Shown piece by piece: positions 26,252 through 34,463 of a stretch of 64,000 bases of DNA (positions within the stretch are counted from its first letter, which is position 1; the number at the start of each line of letters is the position of its first letter). Under the pieces are notes generated by a model, which saw nothing but the letters and a program-made list of their open reading frames with translations, searched no databases and was not told the DNA's origin. Made by a program: the position numbers and the translations under genes. The DNA is taken from positions 62,001 through 126,000 of the forward strand of contig DCWA01000034.1 in the NCBI GenBank assembly GCA_002327445.1, read 5' to 3'. This stretch comes from Desulfobacteraceae bacterium UBA2174. GTDB lineage: Bacteria; Desulfobacterota; Desulfobacteria; Desulfobacterales; UBA2174.

Positions 26252-27094
26252 GTGCCTTTACGATGCCGGTGGCAGCAGTGGGGGGTGCTTCTGGTCGCGT
26301 GGTTGCTGGCGGCCGGAGTGGCAACCGCCGAAACGGTGCAATGGCGCTCCCTTGCGCCGGGGCTGGAGCTGGGGCGATATGTCCGGCCGGCCGGTGCCGG
26401 CGCCGGCGAGATGCACCTCGTGGTGGTGCGCGTCGATCCGGCGCGCTGGGACCTTCGGCTGGGGCTGGCCTCGGAAATCGACGGAGCGGACGGCCTGAGC
26501 GCCCGGGAATGGGCCCGACGGCTCGGCTTTGCCGCGGCGATCAACGCAGGGATGTTCGCCACCGATGCGCTGACCCACATCGGCTACTTGCAACACCGCG
26601 GGCATGTCAACAACCCTCGCCTGAGCCGCTACCAGTCCGTGGCGGCGTTTTGCCCGAAAAAGTCCGGTACGGTTCCGTTCCGGATCTTCGATGTGGATGC
26701 CCCCGGTTTTTCCCTGGAGCAGGTCAAGGCGCGCTACAACTGCGTGGTGCAAAATCTTCGCCTGATCAAACGCCCGGGGCAAAACCGCTGGGATCCCCAA
26801 CCCAAGACCTGGGTCGAGGCGGCCCTCGGGGAGGATCGCCAAGGCCGCGCCCTGATGATTTTCAGTCGTACCCCCCAGTCGATGCATGATCTCAACGAGG
26901 CGCTGCTCGCGCTGCCCCTGGAAATCGTCTGCGCTCAGCATCTCGAGGGCGGCCCGGAAGCCCAGCTTTTCGTTTCGGTGGGCGATTTCAGCCTGGAGAT
27001 CGTCGGCGGCTACGAAAACGGCGCCGGCACGGGCGCACTTCTCGGCGCCGCCTGGCCTCTGCCCAACGTGATCGGCATCGTCGCCCGCCCCTGA
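26252..27094 (+). CDS. Secreted phosphodiester glycosidase-family (NAGPA-like) protein
   Basis: 280 residues from GTG 26252, which has GGGAGA six bases upstream. The first about 26 residues form a signal peptide (WGVLLVAWLLAAGVATA). The body matches the NAGPA/phosphodiester-glycosidase fold: RVDPARWDLRLGLASE, the conserved AAINAGMF, and AQHLEGGPEAQLFV. It probably acts in the periplasm on glycan or phosphodiester substrates; the exact substrate is unknown. A longer frame opens at ATG 26198 but would bury the signal sequence behind 18 polar residues. It is convergent with lpdA. Confidence 0.7.
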   Translation: MPLRCRWQQWGVLLVAWLLAAGVATAETVQWRSLAPGLELGRYVRPAGAGAGEMHLVVVRVDPARWDLRLGLASEIDGADGLSAREWARRLGFAAAINAGMFATDALTHIGYLQHRGHVNNPRLSRYQSVAAFCPKKSGTVPFRIFDVDAPGFSLEQVKARYNCVVQNLRLIKRPGQNRWDPQPKTWVEAALGEDRQGRALMIFSRTPQSMHDLNEALLALPLEIVCAQHLEGGPEAQLFVSVGDFSLEIVGGYENGAGTGALLGAAWPLPNVIGIVARP

Positions 27095-27104
27095 AGCCTT
27101 CCAC

Positions 27105-28520
27105 CTACCCGTGAAGCGCCGCGCCCACCGCTTTCAGGGCCGCTTCACCCATGATTTCCGCCAGGGTGGGGTGGGCGTGGATCGTGGCGGCCAGCTCCGC
27201 GACGCCGACCCCCCGGGCAACGGCCAGAGTGGCCTCGGCCACCAGCTCGGTGGCATGGGGGCCGATGAGGTGCACTCCCAGAATCTTTCCGGTTCCGGTT
27301 TCGAAGACGATCTTGGCCTGGCCGGCGATGTCGCCGATCACATGGGCCTTGCCCAGGGAGCGAAACAGCACCGTGCTAGTGGTGGCATCGAGCCCCTCCG
27401 CCATCGCCTCGGCCTCGCTCAGGCCCACTGCGGCCACCTCGGGCGAAGTGAAAATCGCCGCCGGCGCCGCCCGATAGTCCATGGGCCGGCGCGGGTTCTC
27501 CTCGGAAAGGGCGTTTTTCACCGCCACGGCGGCCTCGGCGCTGGCCACGTGGGCCAGCATGACGTGCCGGGGACCGAGCAGGTCGCCGATGGCCAGAATC
27601 CCGGGCGCCGTGGTGCGAAGGTACGGATCCACCTTGACCCACCCGCCGGCGTCGGTGGCGACCCCCACCGTATCCAGACCGAGATGGTCGCTGTTGGGCC
27701 GGCGGCCGATGCTCACCAGCACGCGGTCGACCACGATCCGCGAGGTGCGCCCTTCACCGTCGGCCAGGTCCACCGCCACTTCCCCCTCGCCCGGATGGGC
27801 TGCCGCCACTTTGGCGGAGAGGAGGCAGGCGATGCCGCGTTTCTTCATTTCTCGCAGCAGCAGCCTGGACACTTCCGGATCCAGGGAGGGAAGGGGAAGC
27901 AGGCGGTCCAGGGCCTCCACCAGGGTCACGCGGCTGCCCAGGGCGCCATAGATCGACGCCAGTTCGCATCCGATCACGCCGCCGCCGATGATCAACAGGC
28001 GTTGGGGCAGGGTGTCGGGAAACAGTGCCTCGTTGCTCGAAACGATCCGCTCCCCGTCGAAGGGGAGACCGGTGAGGGGGGCCGGCTGGCTCCCGGTGGC
28101 CAGGATCAGTCGGTCCCAGTCGATTCGCTCCCGGTTTCCATCGCCGGTGTCCACCGCCAGGGACCCCTGTCCCTCGATGCGGCCCGTGCCCATCACCAGG
28201 CGCACTCCGGCGTTTTTGAGCAGGGATTGGATCCCGCGTGTCTGGGTGTCGATGACCCGCTGCTGGCGGCTGCGGACGGCCGCCAGGTCCAGGACCGGTT
28301 CGCCGGATACGCGGATGCCGAAATCCCCTGCTTTTTTCACGGCGTCCAGGTGGTCCGCGGCGGTTTTCAGCATCTTTGACGGGATGCAGCCCCAATGCAG
28401 GCAGGTGCCGCCGACGGCGCCAAGCTCCACCAGGGTGACGCGGGCGCCCTGCCGGGCGGCATGAAGGGCGGCGACGTATCCTCCGGGCCCGGCGCCCAGA
28501 ACCACGATTCGGAGGCTCAT
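27105..28520 (-). CDS. lpdA: Dihydrolipoyl dehydrogenase (glycine cleavage L-protein)
   Basis: 471 residues from MSLRIVVLGAGPGGYVAALH, after GAGGAA. The redox disulfide is in GGTCLHWGCIPSKMLK; the NAD-binding fold is at IIGGGVIGCELASIY; the C-terminal dimer His/Glu pair is in HAHPTLAEIMGEAAL. It reoxidises dihydrolipoyl-GcvH with NAD+. It stands divergent from the lrp-gcvTHPP-lipB operon, sharing a 134-base control region, so the glycine cleavage complex is its most likely partner. Confidence 0.93.
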   Translation of the reverse strand: MSLRIVVLGAGPGGYVAALHAARQGARVTLVELGAVGGTCLHWGCIPSKMLKTAADHLDAVKKAGDFGIRVSGEPVLDLAAVRSRQQRVIDTQTRGIQSLLKNAGVRLVMGTGRIEGQGSLAVDTGDGNRERIDWDRLILATGSQPAPLTGLPFDGERIVSSNEALFPDTLPQRLLIIGGGVIGCELASIYGALGSRVTLVEALDRLLPLPSLDPEVSRLLLREMKKRGIACLLSAKVAAAHPGEGEVAVDLADGEGRTSRIVVDRVLVSIGRRPNSDHLGLDTVGVATDAGGWVKVDPYLRTTAPGILAIGDLLGPRHVMLAHVASAEAAVAVKNALSEENPRRPMDYRAAPAAIFTSPEVAAVGLSEAEAMAEGLDATTSTVLFRSLGKAHVIGDIAGQAKIVFETGTGKILGVHLIGPHATELVAEATLAVARGVGVAELAATIHAHPTLAEIMGEAALKAVGAALHG

Positions 28521-28581
28521 TTCGGATTCCTCAATTTTTGGGTCTATTTTGACGATAACCCGCAATCTGATGGGGTTTTTC

Positions 28582-28614
28582 TTGACATCTTCACAATTTT
28601 ATGACTTTTGTCAA
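28582..28614. promoter_or_regulatory. Inverted TTGACA repeat between lpdA and lrp
   Basis: TTGACA (28582-28587) and TGTCAA (28609-28614) form an inverted pair 21 bases apart in an AT-rich core. Each could be a -35 element in its own direction or half of an operator for the adjacent Lrp-type regulator. No good -10 fits either, so an operator reading is preferred. Confidence 0.4.
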
Positions 28615-28654
28615 CTTAGTTTATCGAGCCGTTCTCATTCGCCTTCGCCTCGCC

Positions 28655-29098
28655 ATGAAAATCGACGACCAGACCATCACCATCATCCGCCACCTGAGAG
28701 ACGGCCGCACTTCGTTCAGAAAGATTGCCGTTGCCCTGGACCTGTCCGAAAACACCGTCCGCGCCCGGGTCGACCGGCTGCGCGAAGAGGGGGTGCTGGA
28801 GATCAGCGGCCTCGTGGACCCGGAAGCGATTCCGGGCCATTGCATCGTCATGGTGGGCGTCAAGCTGGCCACCATGGATCTGGTCAAGAAAGGCGAAGAG
28901 TTCAGCCGGCTCCGGGGGGTGGTGTCCGTGTCCGTTGTCACCGGCCGTTTCGACCTCATCCTGGTGGTGCTGCTGAAGGAGGGCTTCGGGCTGCTGGAAT
29001 TCTACACGGAGGACGTCGCCCGTCTCGACGGGGTCCAAAGCGTGGAAACCTTCGTCGTCTACAAGGGGTACAACCTCAAGGTGCCCTACATTCTCTAA
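28655..29098 (+). CDS. Lrp/AsnC-family transcriptional regulator
   Basis: 147 residues. Winged HTH at residues about 4-50 (IRHLRDGRTSFRKIAVAL, then SENTVRARVDRLREEGVL), then the RAM ligand-binding domain (VGVKLATMDLV, VSVVTGRFDLILVVL). Members sense amino acids. First gene of the gcv run (gcvT begins 24 bases later), so glycine-dependent control of this operon and of lpdA is a sound inference. The start at MKIDDQTI is chosen by family; the ribosome binding site is poor. Confidence 0.85.
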   Translation: MKIDDQTITIIRHLRDGRTSFRKIAVALDLSENTVRARVDRLREEGVLEISGLVDPEAIPGHCIVMVGVKLATMDLVKKGEEFSRLRGVVSVSVVTGRFDLILVVLLKEGFGLLEFYTEDVARLDGVQSVETFVVYKGYNLKVPYIL

Positions 29099-29121
29099 CG
29101 GCTGAACGGAAAGGAGGCGGT

Positions 29122-30396
29122 ATGAGCCCGGATCCGCGGACCACCGCGCTTTACCCGCGCCATCGGGAAGCCGGGGCCAACATGGGCGATTTCGCCGGCT
29201 ACCGCATGCCCCTGTGGTATCCGGCCGGCATGCGCCGCGAGCACCGCGCGGTGGTCCTGGGCGCCGGTTTGTTCGATACCAGCCACATGGCGGTGCTCAC
29301 CGTGGCCGGCCCCGGCGCTTACACCCTGCTCCAGCGCACCTTCACCAAGGACTTGGACCGGGTCGGCCCTGCGCGCCGCCCGCTGGCGGACGGCCGCGGC
29401 GCCTATGGGGCCTTTTGCAACCCGCGAGGCCACCTGATCGACGACGCCATCGTATTCCGACGCGGGTCTGAGGATTTTTTCGTGGTGGTCAACGCCGGGA
29501 TGGGGCCCACGGTGGCCGGTCACCTGGCCGACCAGGCCGATTCCGGCGCCACGACGGTGGCCGACCTCACCGACCGGGTCGGCAAGCTCGATTTGCAGGG
29601 ACCGGCGGCGGCCCGGATTCTCGGCCGGCTGCTCAGCGACCCGGAAAAAGCGTTCCAGGATCTGGCCTATTTTTCCTTCAAGGGCCATTTTGACCCGGTT
29701 CATCCGGACGCCGGGATGGTGCGCCTGGCAGACGGCACGCCGCTGTTGCTGTCGCGCTCCGGATACACCGGTGAATTCGGTTTCGAGCTGTTCGTGGCCC
29801 CGGATCGGGTCACGCGCCTGTGGGACCGGCTTCTGGAGGTCGGGGGGGATTTCGACTTGGTCCCCTGCGGCCTGGCGGCGCGTGATTCCCTGCGGGCCGG
29901 GGCCATGCTGCCCCTGAGCCACCAGGACATCGGCGATTGGCCCTTCATTCGCCATCCCTGGCCCTTCGCCCTGCCCTACGCCCCTGACGGGGAGACCTTC
30001 ACCAAGGATTTCATCGGGTCCGCCGCGCTGCTGGCGGCGGCCGTCGCGCCTCACACCCTGGCCTTCGTGGGCCGGGATCCGCGCAAGGTGGCCGCCGGGC
30101 CGGACACGCGGGTGGTGGATGCCGTCGGAAGAGCGATCGGCATCGTGCTGACCTGCGCCACGGATGTGGCCATCGGGCGGGTGGGGGACAAGGTGATGAG
30201 CCTGGCGAGTCCCGGACGGCCGGAAAACTTCGATCCCAAGGGGTTGAGCTGCGGATTCGTGCGGGTGGAGAGGGCCCTGCCGGCGGGCACGCCGCTGGTG
30301 CTCGACGACGGCCGGCGCCGCATCGATGTCGAGGTGGCCGACGACATCCGGCCGGATCGCACCGCCCGCCGCCCCATGGCGCAGATGTGGGGATGA
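29122..30396 (+). CDS. gcvT: Glycine cleavage T-protein (aminomethyltransferase)
   Basis: 424 residues, longer than the usual about 360. The start has AAGGAGG four bases upstream. N-terminal folate-binding domain: GDFAGYRMPLWYPAG, GLFDTSHMAVLTV, then LDLQGPAAARIL and SRSGYTGEFGFELFV. The C-terminal domain ends in a variant tail. It transfers the aminomethyl carbon from lipoyl-GcvH to tetrahydrofolate, releasing ammonia. Gene order gcvT-H-PA-PB-lipB is a complete glycine cleavage operon. The complex is reversible, so it may also serve glycine synthesis in an anaerobe. Confidence 0.88.
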   Translation: MSPDPRTTALYPRHREAGANMGDFAGYRMPLWYPAGMRREHRAVVLGAGLFDTSHMAVLTVAGPGAYTLLQRTFTKDLDRVGPARRPLADGRGAYGAFCNPRGHLIDDAIVFRRGSEDFFVVVNAGMGPTVAGHLADQADSGATTVADLTDRVGKLDLQGPAAARILGRLLSDPEKAFQDLAYFSFKGHFDPVHPDAGMVRLADGTPLLLSRSGYTGEFGFELFVAPDRVTRLWDRLLEVGGDFDLVPCGLAARDSLRAGAMLPLSHQDIGDWPFIRHPWPFALPYAPDGETFTKDFIGSAALLAAAVAPHTLAFVGRDPRKVAAGPDTRVVDAVGRAIGIVLTCATDVAIGRVGDKVMSLASPGRPENFDPKGLSCGFVRVERALPAGTPLVLDDGRRRIDVEVADDIRPDRTARRPMAQMWG

Positions 30397-30430
30397 TCAT
30401 TTTTCAAAGAGAGCTGAAAGGAGACGGCCC

Positions 30431-30829
30431 ATGAAAGAGATCAACGAGCTGAATCTGCCCGAGGACCTGCGTTACGCCGAGGACCATGAATGGCTGCGGC
30501 CCTCGGAAGGCGCCGCCCGCATCGGCATCAGCGACTATGCCCAGGACCAGCTCGGGGACATCGTCTATGTCGAGCTGCCGGCGGTGGGGCGCCGCCTGAA
30601 CAAAGGCGAGGAGTTCGGCACGGTGGAGTCGGTCAAGGCCGTCTCGTCGCTCTACATGCCCGTGGGCGGGGAGGTGGCCGCGGTCAACGGACAACTGGCC
30701 GAGGCCCCGGAACTGGTGAACACCGATCCCTACGGCCAGGGGTGGATGATCGAGGTCAAGGTCACCGATCCGGCCGAGATCGAGGTTTTGATGGACCGGC
30801 CGGCATATTCGAAGGCCCTGGGCGGATAA
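30431..30829 (+). CDS. gcvH: Glycine cleavage H-protein
   Basis: 132 residues. The lipoylation motif GTVESVKAVSSLYMPVGGEV has the modified Lys at position 69. The N-terminal DLRYAEDHEWLRP and the C-terminal GWMIEVKV are standard. It carries the aminomethyl group between P, T and L proteins. The ribosome binding site GAAAGGAG is about 9 bases upstream. Confidence 0.95.
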   Translation: MKEINELNLPEDLRYAEDHEWLRPSEGAARIGISDYAQDQLGDIVYVELPAVGRRLNKGEEFGTVESVKAVSSLYMPVGGEVAAVNGQLAEAPELVNTDPYGQGWMIEVKVTDPAEIEVLMDRPAYSKALGG

Positions 30830-30840
30830 CCCGCCGGCCA

Positions 30841-30885
30841 ACCCGACAAACCCGACAAACCCACCAAACCCGACAAACCCACCAA
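30841..30885. repeat. 9-bp tandem repeat between gcvH and gcvPA
   Basis: Five tandem 9-base units, ACCCGACAA or ACCCACCAA (order A, A, B, A, B), followed by a degenerate sixth. They lie in the 75-base spacer, directly before the gcvPA ribosome binding site. Being an almost G-free, C/A-rich RNA, the spacer is unstructured and could affect expression or act as a Rho-loading (rut-like) stretch. Confidence 0.7.
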
Positions 30886-30904
30886 ACCAACCCAGGGGGG
30901 CGCC

Positions 30905-32236
30905 ATGCGATACCTGCCACACACATCCCAAGAGATCGAGGAAATGCTGGCGGTGGCTGGGGTCAACCGCCTCGCCGACCTGTTCGCCACCGTTCCGGAG
31001 TCCTGCCGTCGCCATAGTCCCATGGATCTGCCGGCGCCGCTGAGCGAGTGGGCGCTCAATGAGCGCATGGACGCGCTGGCGGCCCGGACGGCCGTGGCGC
31101 CGGAGGCCAAGGTGTTCCTGGGGGCCGGCAGCTACGATCATTTCATCCCGGCGGCGGTGGATGCCCTGGCCGGCCGCAGCGAGTTTCTCACCGCCTACAC
31201 CCCGTATCAGCCCGAGATCAGCCAAGGGACCTTGCAGGCCATTTACGAGTATCAGACCCTGGCCTGCCGCCTGATGGGCACCGAAGTCGCCACCGCTTCG
31301 CACTACGATGGCGCCACGGCCCTGGCCGAGGCCCTGCTGATGGCCATCCGCAAGACCGAGCGACGGCGGGTGGCCGTCTCCCGCCTGGTGCATCCCCACT
31401 ACCGCCAGGTGGCGGCCACCTATCTGCGCCCGGCCGGCTACGAGATCGTGGAACTGCCGTACCGGCCGGATGGCACAACCGATTTGTCGGCTGTCGGGAG
31501 AGAGGGCGACCTGGCTGCCGTGGCGCTCCAGTCACCCAATTTCTTCGGGTGCATCGAGGACCTTGCCGCCGGAGCGGCGGCGGCCCGCGGGGCCGGTGCC
31601 ATGCTGGTGACCGGATTCACCGAGGCTCTGGCCTACGGCCTGCTGAAAAATCCGGCCAGCCAGGGGGCCGACATCGTGGCCGGCGAAGGGCAGAGCCTGG
31701 GGCTGCCGCGCAGCTTCGGCGGACCGGGCCTGGGGATGCTCGGCACCCGCCAGGCCCACGTGCGCAGCCTGCCGGGAAGGCTGGTGGGAAAGACGGTGGA
31801 CCAGGAAGGGCGCCAGGGGTTCGTGCTCACCCTGGCCACCCGGGAGCAGCACATCCGCCGGGAGCGGGCCACGAGCAATATCTGCACCAACAACAGCCAT
31901 TGCGCCCTGCGGGCCGTCATGTACATGGCGGCTATGGGAAAAACAGGCTTCCGCGAGCTGGCTGCCCTCAACCACGACAAGGCGGCGTATCTCAAGCAGG
32001 CCCTGGCCGGCGCCGGACACCGGATCCCCTTCGCGCGCCCCACCTTCAACGAATTCGTGGTGGATTTCGGCGCCGGTTTCGAGGCGATTCACCGCCGGCT
32101 GCAAGACGCGGGGATCGTGGCCGGGCTGCCCCTGGCGCCCGACTATCCGGACCTGGAAGGCTGCTATCTGCTCTGCGCCACTGAAACCGCCAAACGCCAG
32201 GACCTGGACCTGCTGGTCAAGGAGGTGAGCCAATGA
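30905..32236 (+). CDS. gcvPA: Glycine dehydrogenase (decarboxylating), subunit 1
   Basis: 443 residues, the N-terminal half of split P-protein. YLPHTSQEIEEMLAVAGV and GAGSYDHFIPAAVD are typical, as are FLTAYTPYQPEISQGTLQAI and REQHIRRERATSNICTN. This subunit lacks the PLP lysine, which is on gcvPB. Together they decarboxylate glycine and load the residue on GcvH. It overlaps gcvPB by four bases (ATGA). Confidence 0.94.
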   Translation: MRYLPHTSQEIEEMLAVAGVNRLADLFATVPESCRRHSPMDLPAPLSEWALNERMDALAARTAVAPEAKVFLGAGSYDHFIPAAVDALAGRSEFLTAYTPYQPEISQGTLQAIYEYQTLACRLMGTEVATASHYDGATALAEALLMAIRKTERRRVAVSRLVHPHYRQVAATYLRPAGYEIVELPYRPDGTTDLSAVGREGDLAAVALQSPNFFGCIEDLAAGAAAARGAGAMLVTGFTEALAYGLLKNPASQGADIVAGEGQSLGLPRSFGGPGLGMLGTRQAHVRSLPGRLVGKTVDQEGRQGFVLTLATREQHIRRERATSNICTNNSHCALRAVMYMAAMGKTGFRELAALNHDKAAYLKQALAGAGHRIPFARPTFNEFVVDFGAGFEAIHRRLQDAGIVAGLPLAPDYPDLEGCYLLCATETAKRQDLDLLVKEVSQ

Positions 32237-33690
32237 ATCCATCCCCGGGCACCACCGGACTGATTTTGAACGAACCGCTGCTGTGGGAACGGGGCCGGCC
32301 CGGGCGCCGGGGGGCATCCCTGCCGGCCGCCGATGTTCCGCCGAGTCCGCTGGAAACGGAGCTGTGCGGGGAAGGGCCGGATTTCCCCGACCTGAGCGAG
32401 GTGGACCTGGTGCGCCATTTCACCCGCCTGTCCACCTGGAACTACGGCGTGGATACCGGATTTTACCCCCTGGGTTCGTGCACGATGAAATACAACCCCA
32501 AGACCCACGAGCGCCAGGCGGCCCTGAAAGGATTCGCCGCCGCTCATCCCCTGCTGCCTGCGCCCCTGTGCCAGGGTGCCTTGCGACTGATCTGGGAGCT
32601 TGAAAACGACCTGGCGGCCATCACCGGGATGGATGCCGTGTCGCTCCAGCCGGCGGCCGGGGCTCACGGAGAGCTGGCCGGGATGCTGGTGCTCCATGCC
32701 CACCACGCCCACCAGGGGCGCCAGCGCTCCAAGATCGTCATCCCCGACACGGCCCATGGCACCAACCCGGCATCGGCCGCTTTGTGCGGCTACCGGCCGG
32801 TGGCGGTGGCCTCTGGCCCCGAAGGGGTGCTGGAACCGGCGGCCGTCGAGGCCCTGATGGACGAGGAGACCGCCGGCATCATGGTGACCAATCCCAACAC
32901 CCTGGGCCTCTTCGAGACTCATATCCGCGAGATCGCCGCCATCGTGCATGCCAAGGGTGGGCTGGTCTACGCGGACGGGGCCAACCTCAACGCCGTGATG
33001 GGCATCGTGGACATGGCCGCCATCGGCGTGGATGTGATCCACCTCAACCTGCACAAGACCTTCTCCACGCCCCACGGGGGAGGGGGGCCGGGTAGCGGGC
33101 CCATCTGCGTGCGCCGCCATTTGGAGCCCTTCCTGCCGGTTCCCCGGGTGGTCCAGGACGGGGATCGGTTTCACCTGGAGACGGATCGGCCCCTGAGCAT
33201 CGGGCGCATGGGCTCCTTTCACGGGCACTTCGGGGTGATGGTCAAGGCCTACAGCTACATCCGTTCCATGGGCGCCGAGGGGCTGCGGCGAGCCAGCGAA
33301 CTGGCCGTGCTCAACGCCAACTACGTGAAGGAAAACCTCAAGAAGGATTTTCACCTGGCCTATGACCGGCCCTGTATGCACGAGTGCGTCTTTTCCGATG
33401 AGCGCCAGGCGCCCTTCAAGGTGACGACCCTGGACATGGCCAAGCGCCTGATGGACTACGGGTTCCACCCGCCCACGATCTATTTTCCCCTCGTGGTCCA
33501 CGGGGCGATCATGATCGAGCCCACCGAAACCGAGTCCAAGGAGGATCTGGACCTTTTCGTGGCGGCGATGCAGGCCATCGCCGAGGAGGCCCGCACCGAT
33601 CCTGAAAAGGTGCGCAATGCACCGCACCGGACCAAGGTGCGCCGCCTGGACGAGGTAACGGCGGCCCGCAAGCCATGCCTCATCGGATGA
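32233..33690 (+). CDS. gcvPB: Glycine dehydrogenase (decarboxylating), subunit 2
   Basis: 485 residues. PLP-binding lysine at 275 in HLNLHKTFSTPHGGGGPGSG; substrate loops GSCTMKYNPK and PDTAHGTNPASAAL. It is the catalytic half of the split P-protein. The start overlaps gcvPA and its end overlaps lipB by 16 bases, so the last three genes are translationally linked. Confidence 0.95.
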   Translation: MNPSPGTTGLILNEPLLWERGRPGRRGASLPAADVPPSPLETELCGEGPDFPDLSEVDLVRHFTRLSTWNYGVDTGFYPLGSCTMKYNPKTHERQAALKGFAAAHPLLPAPLCQGALRLIWELENDLAAITGMDAVSLQPAAGAHGELAGMLVLHAHHAHQGRQRSKIVIPDTAHGTNPASAALCGYRPVAVASGPEGVLEPAAVEALMDEETAGIMVTNPNTLGLFETHIREIAAIVHAKGGLVYADGANLNAVMGIVDMAAIGVDVIHLNLHKTFSTPHGGGGPGSGPICVRRHLEPFLPVPRVVQDGDRFHLETDRPLSIGRMGSFHGHFGVMVKAYSYIRSMGAEGLRRASELAVLNANYVKENLKKDFHLAYDRPCMHECVFSDERQAPFKVTTLDMAKRLMDYGFHPPTIYFPLVVHGAIMIEPTETESKEDLDLFVAAMQAIAEEARTDPEKVRNAPHRTKVRRLDEVTAARKPCLIG

Positions 33691-34391
33691 CGGCTCCGGG
33701 GGCGAGGGATCAAGGCAGGCCGTGCCTTCTCATCGATCTGCCGCCGACCCCCTACACCGAGGCCCTGGACCTGCAACACCGCCTGGTGGCCGCGCGCCGT
33801 GACGGCCGCCTGGCGCAAGATGCGGTGCTGTTGCTGGAACACGCGCCGGTGTTCACCCTCGGGCGGCGCGGCGGCCTGGACGATCTGATCGTTCCCCGGG
33901 AGCGGCTGGCGCAGGAGGGGATCGAAGTGGTGGCGGTGGAGAGGGGCGGCCTGATCACCTACCACGGCCCCGGGCAACTGGTGGTGTATCCGATTCTCGA
34001 CTTGAACCGGCTGCGTCTGGGGGTCCGGGATCTGGTGTCGCACCTGGAGGCGGTCATGATCCGCACCGCCGCCGATTTCGGGGTGGAAGCAGGGCGCGAC
34101 GAGCGCAATCGGGGGGTCTGGAGTGGCGGGAAAAAGCTGGGCAGCATCGGCCTGGCCGTCCGGCACGGGGTCAGCTTCCACGGGCTGGCCCTCAACGTAG
34201 ACATCGATTTGACCCCTTTTTCCTGGATCCATCCCTGCGGCCTGGCCGGGGTGGCCATGACCTCCCTGGCCGCCGAGGGGGGGGCGGGGGTCTCCATGGA
34301 TACGGCGCGCCGGCGACTGGCCAGCCACCTGGCATCGGCCCTGGAATGCCGTCTGGTGCCGGTCTCCCTTGACGCCTTGGCCGGTTTTTGA
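33675..34391 (+). CDS. lipB: Octanoyl-[acyl-carrier-protein]:protein N-octanoyltransferase
   Basis: 238 residues. ERGGLITYHGPGQLVVYPI (RGG.xTYHGPGQ motif), GGKKLGSIGLAVR with the catalytic Lys, and the Cys of WIHPCGLAGVAMTSL. It moves octanoate from ACP to GcvH, the first step of lipoate assembly. The placement after gcvPB is functional: the operon makes the H-protein and the enzyme that begins its modification. lipA is not in the window. Confidence 0.94.
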   Translation: MPHRMTAPGARDQGRPCLLIDLPPTPYTEALDLQHRLVAARRDGRLAQDAVLLLEHAPVFTLGRRGGLDDLIVPRERLAQEGIEVVAVERGGLITYHGPGQLVVYPILDLNRLRLGVRDLVSHLEAVMIRTAADFGVEAGRDERNRGVWSGGKKLGSIGLAVRHGVSFHGLALNVDIDLTPFSWIHPCGLAGVAMTSLAAEGGAGVSMDTARRRLASHLASALECRLVPVSLDALAGF

Positions 34392-34404
34392 AATCAAGGT
34401 CTAC

Positions 34405-34448
34405 AAAAAAAAAGGAAAGCGCCCCGGAACTGCGGGCGCTTTCCTTTT
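34405..34448. terminator. Bidirectional intrinsic terminator, lipB / octahaem cytochrome
   Basis: A perfect 11-bp stem GGAAAGCGCCC/GGGCGCTTTCC (34414-34424 and 34434-34444), with a run of A before and TTTT after. It serves the gcv-lipB operon on the plus strand and the cytochrome gene on the minus strand. Confidence 0.85.
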
Positions 34449-34463
34449 GGAGGGAGGCCGGTA

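Noticed and set aside
28521..29121. Glycine riboswitch ahead of gcvT
   Set aside because: Only 23 bases separate the lrp stop from gcvT, and the 134-base upstream gap shows no tandem aptamer-like pairing.
30841..30885. CRISPR-like repeats
   Set aside because: Units are 9 bases with no spacers and no cas genes nearby.
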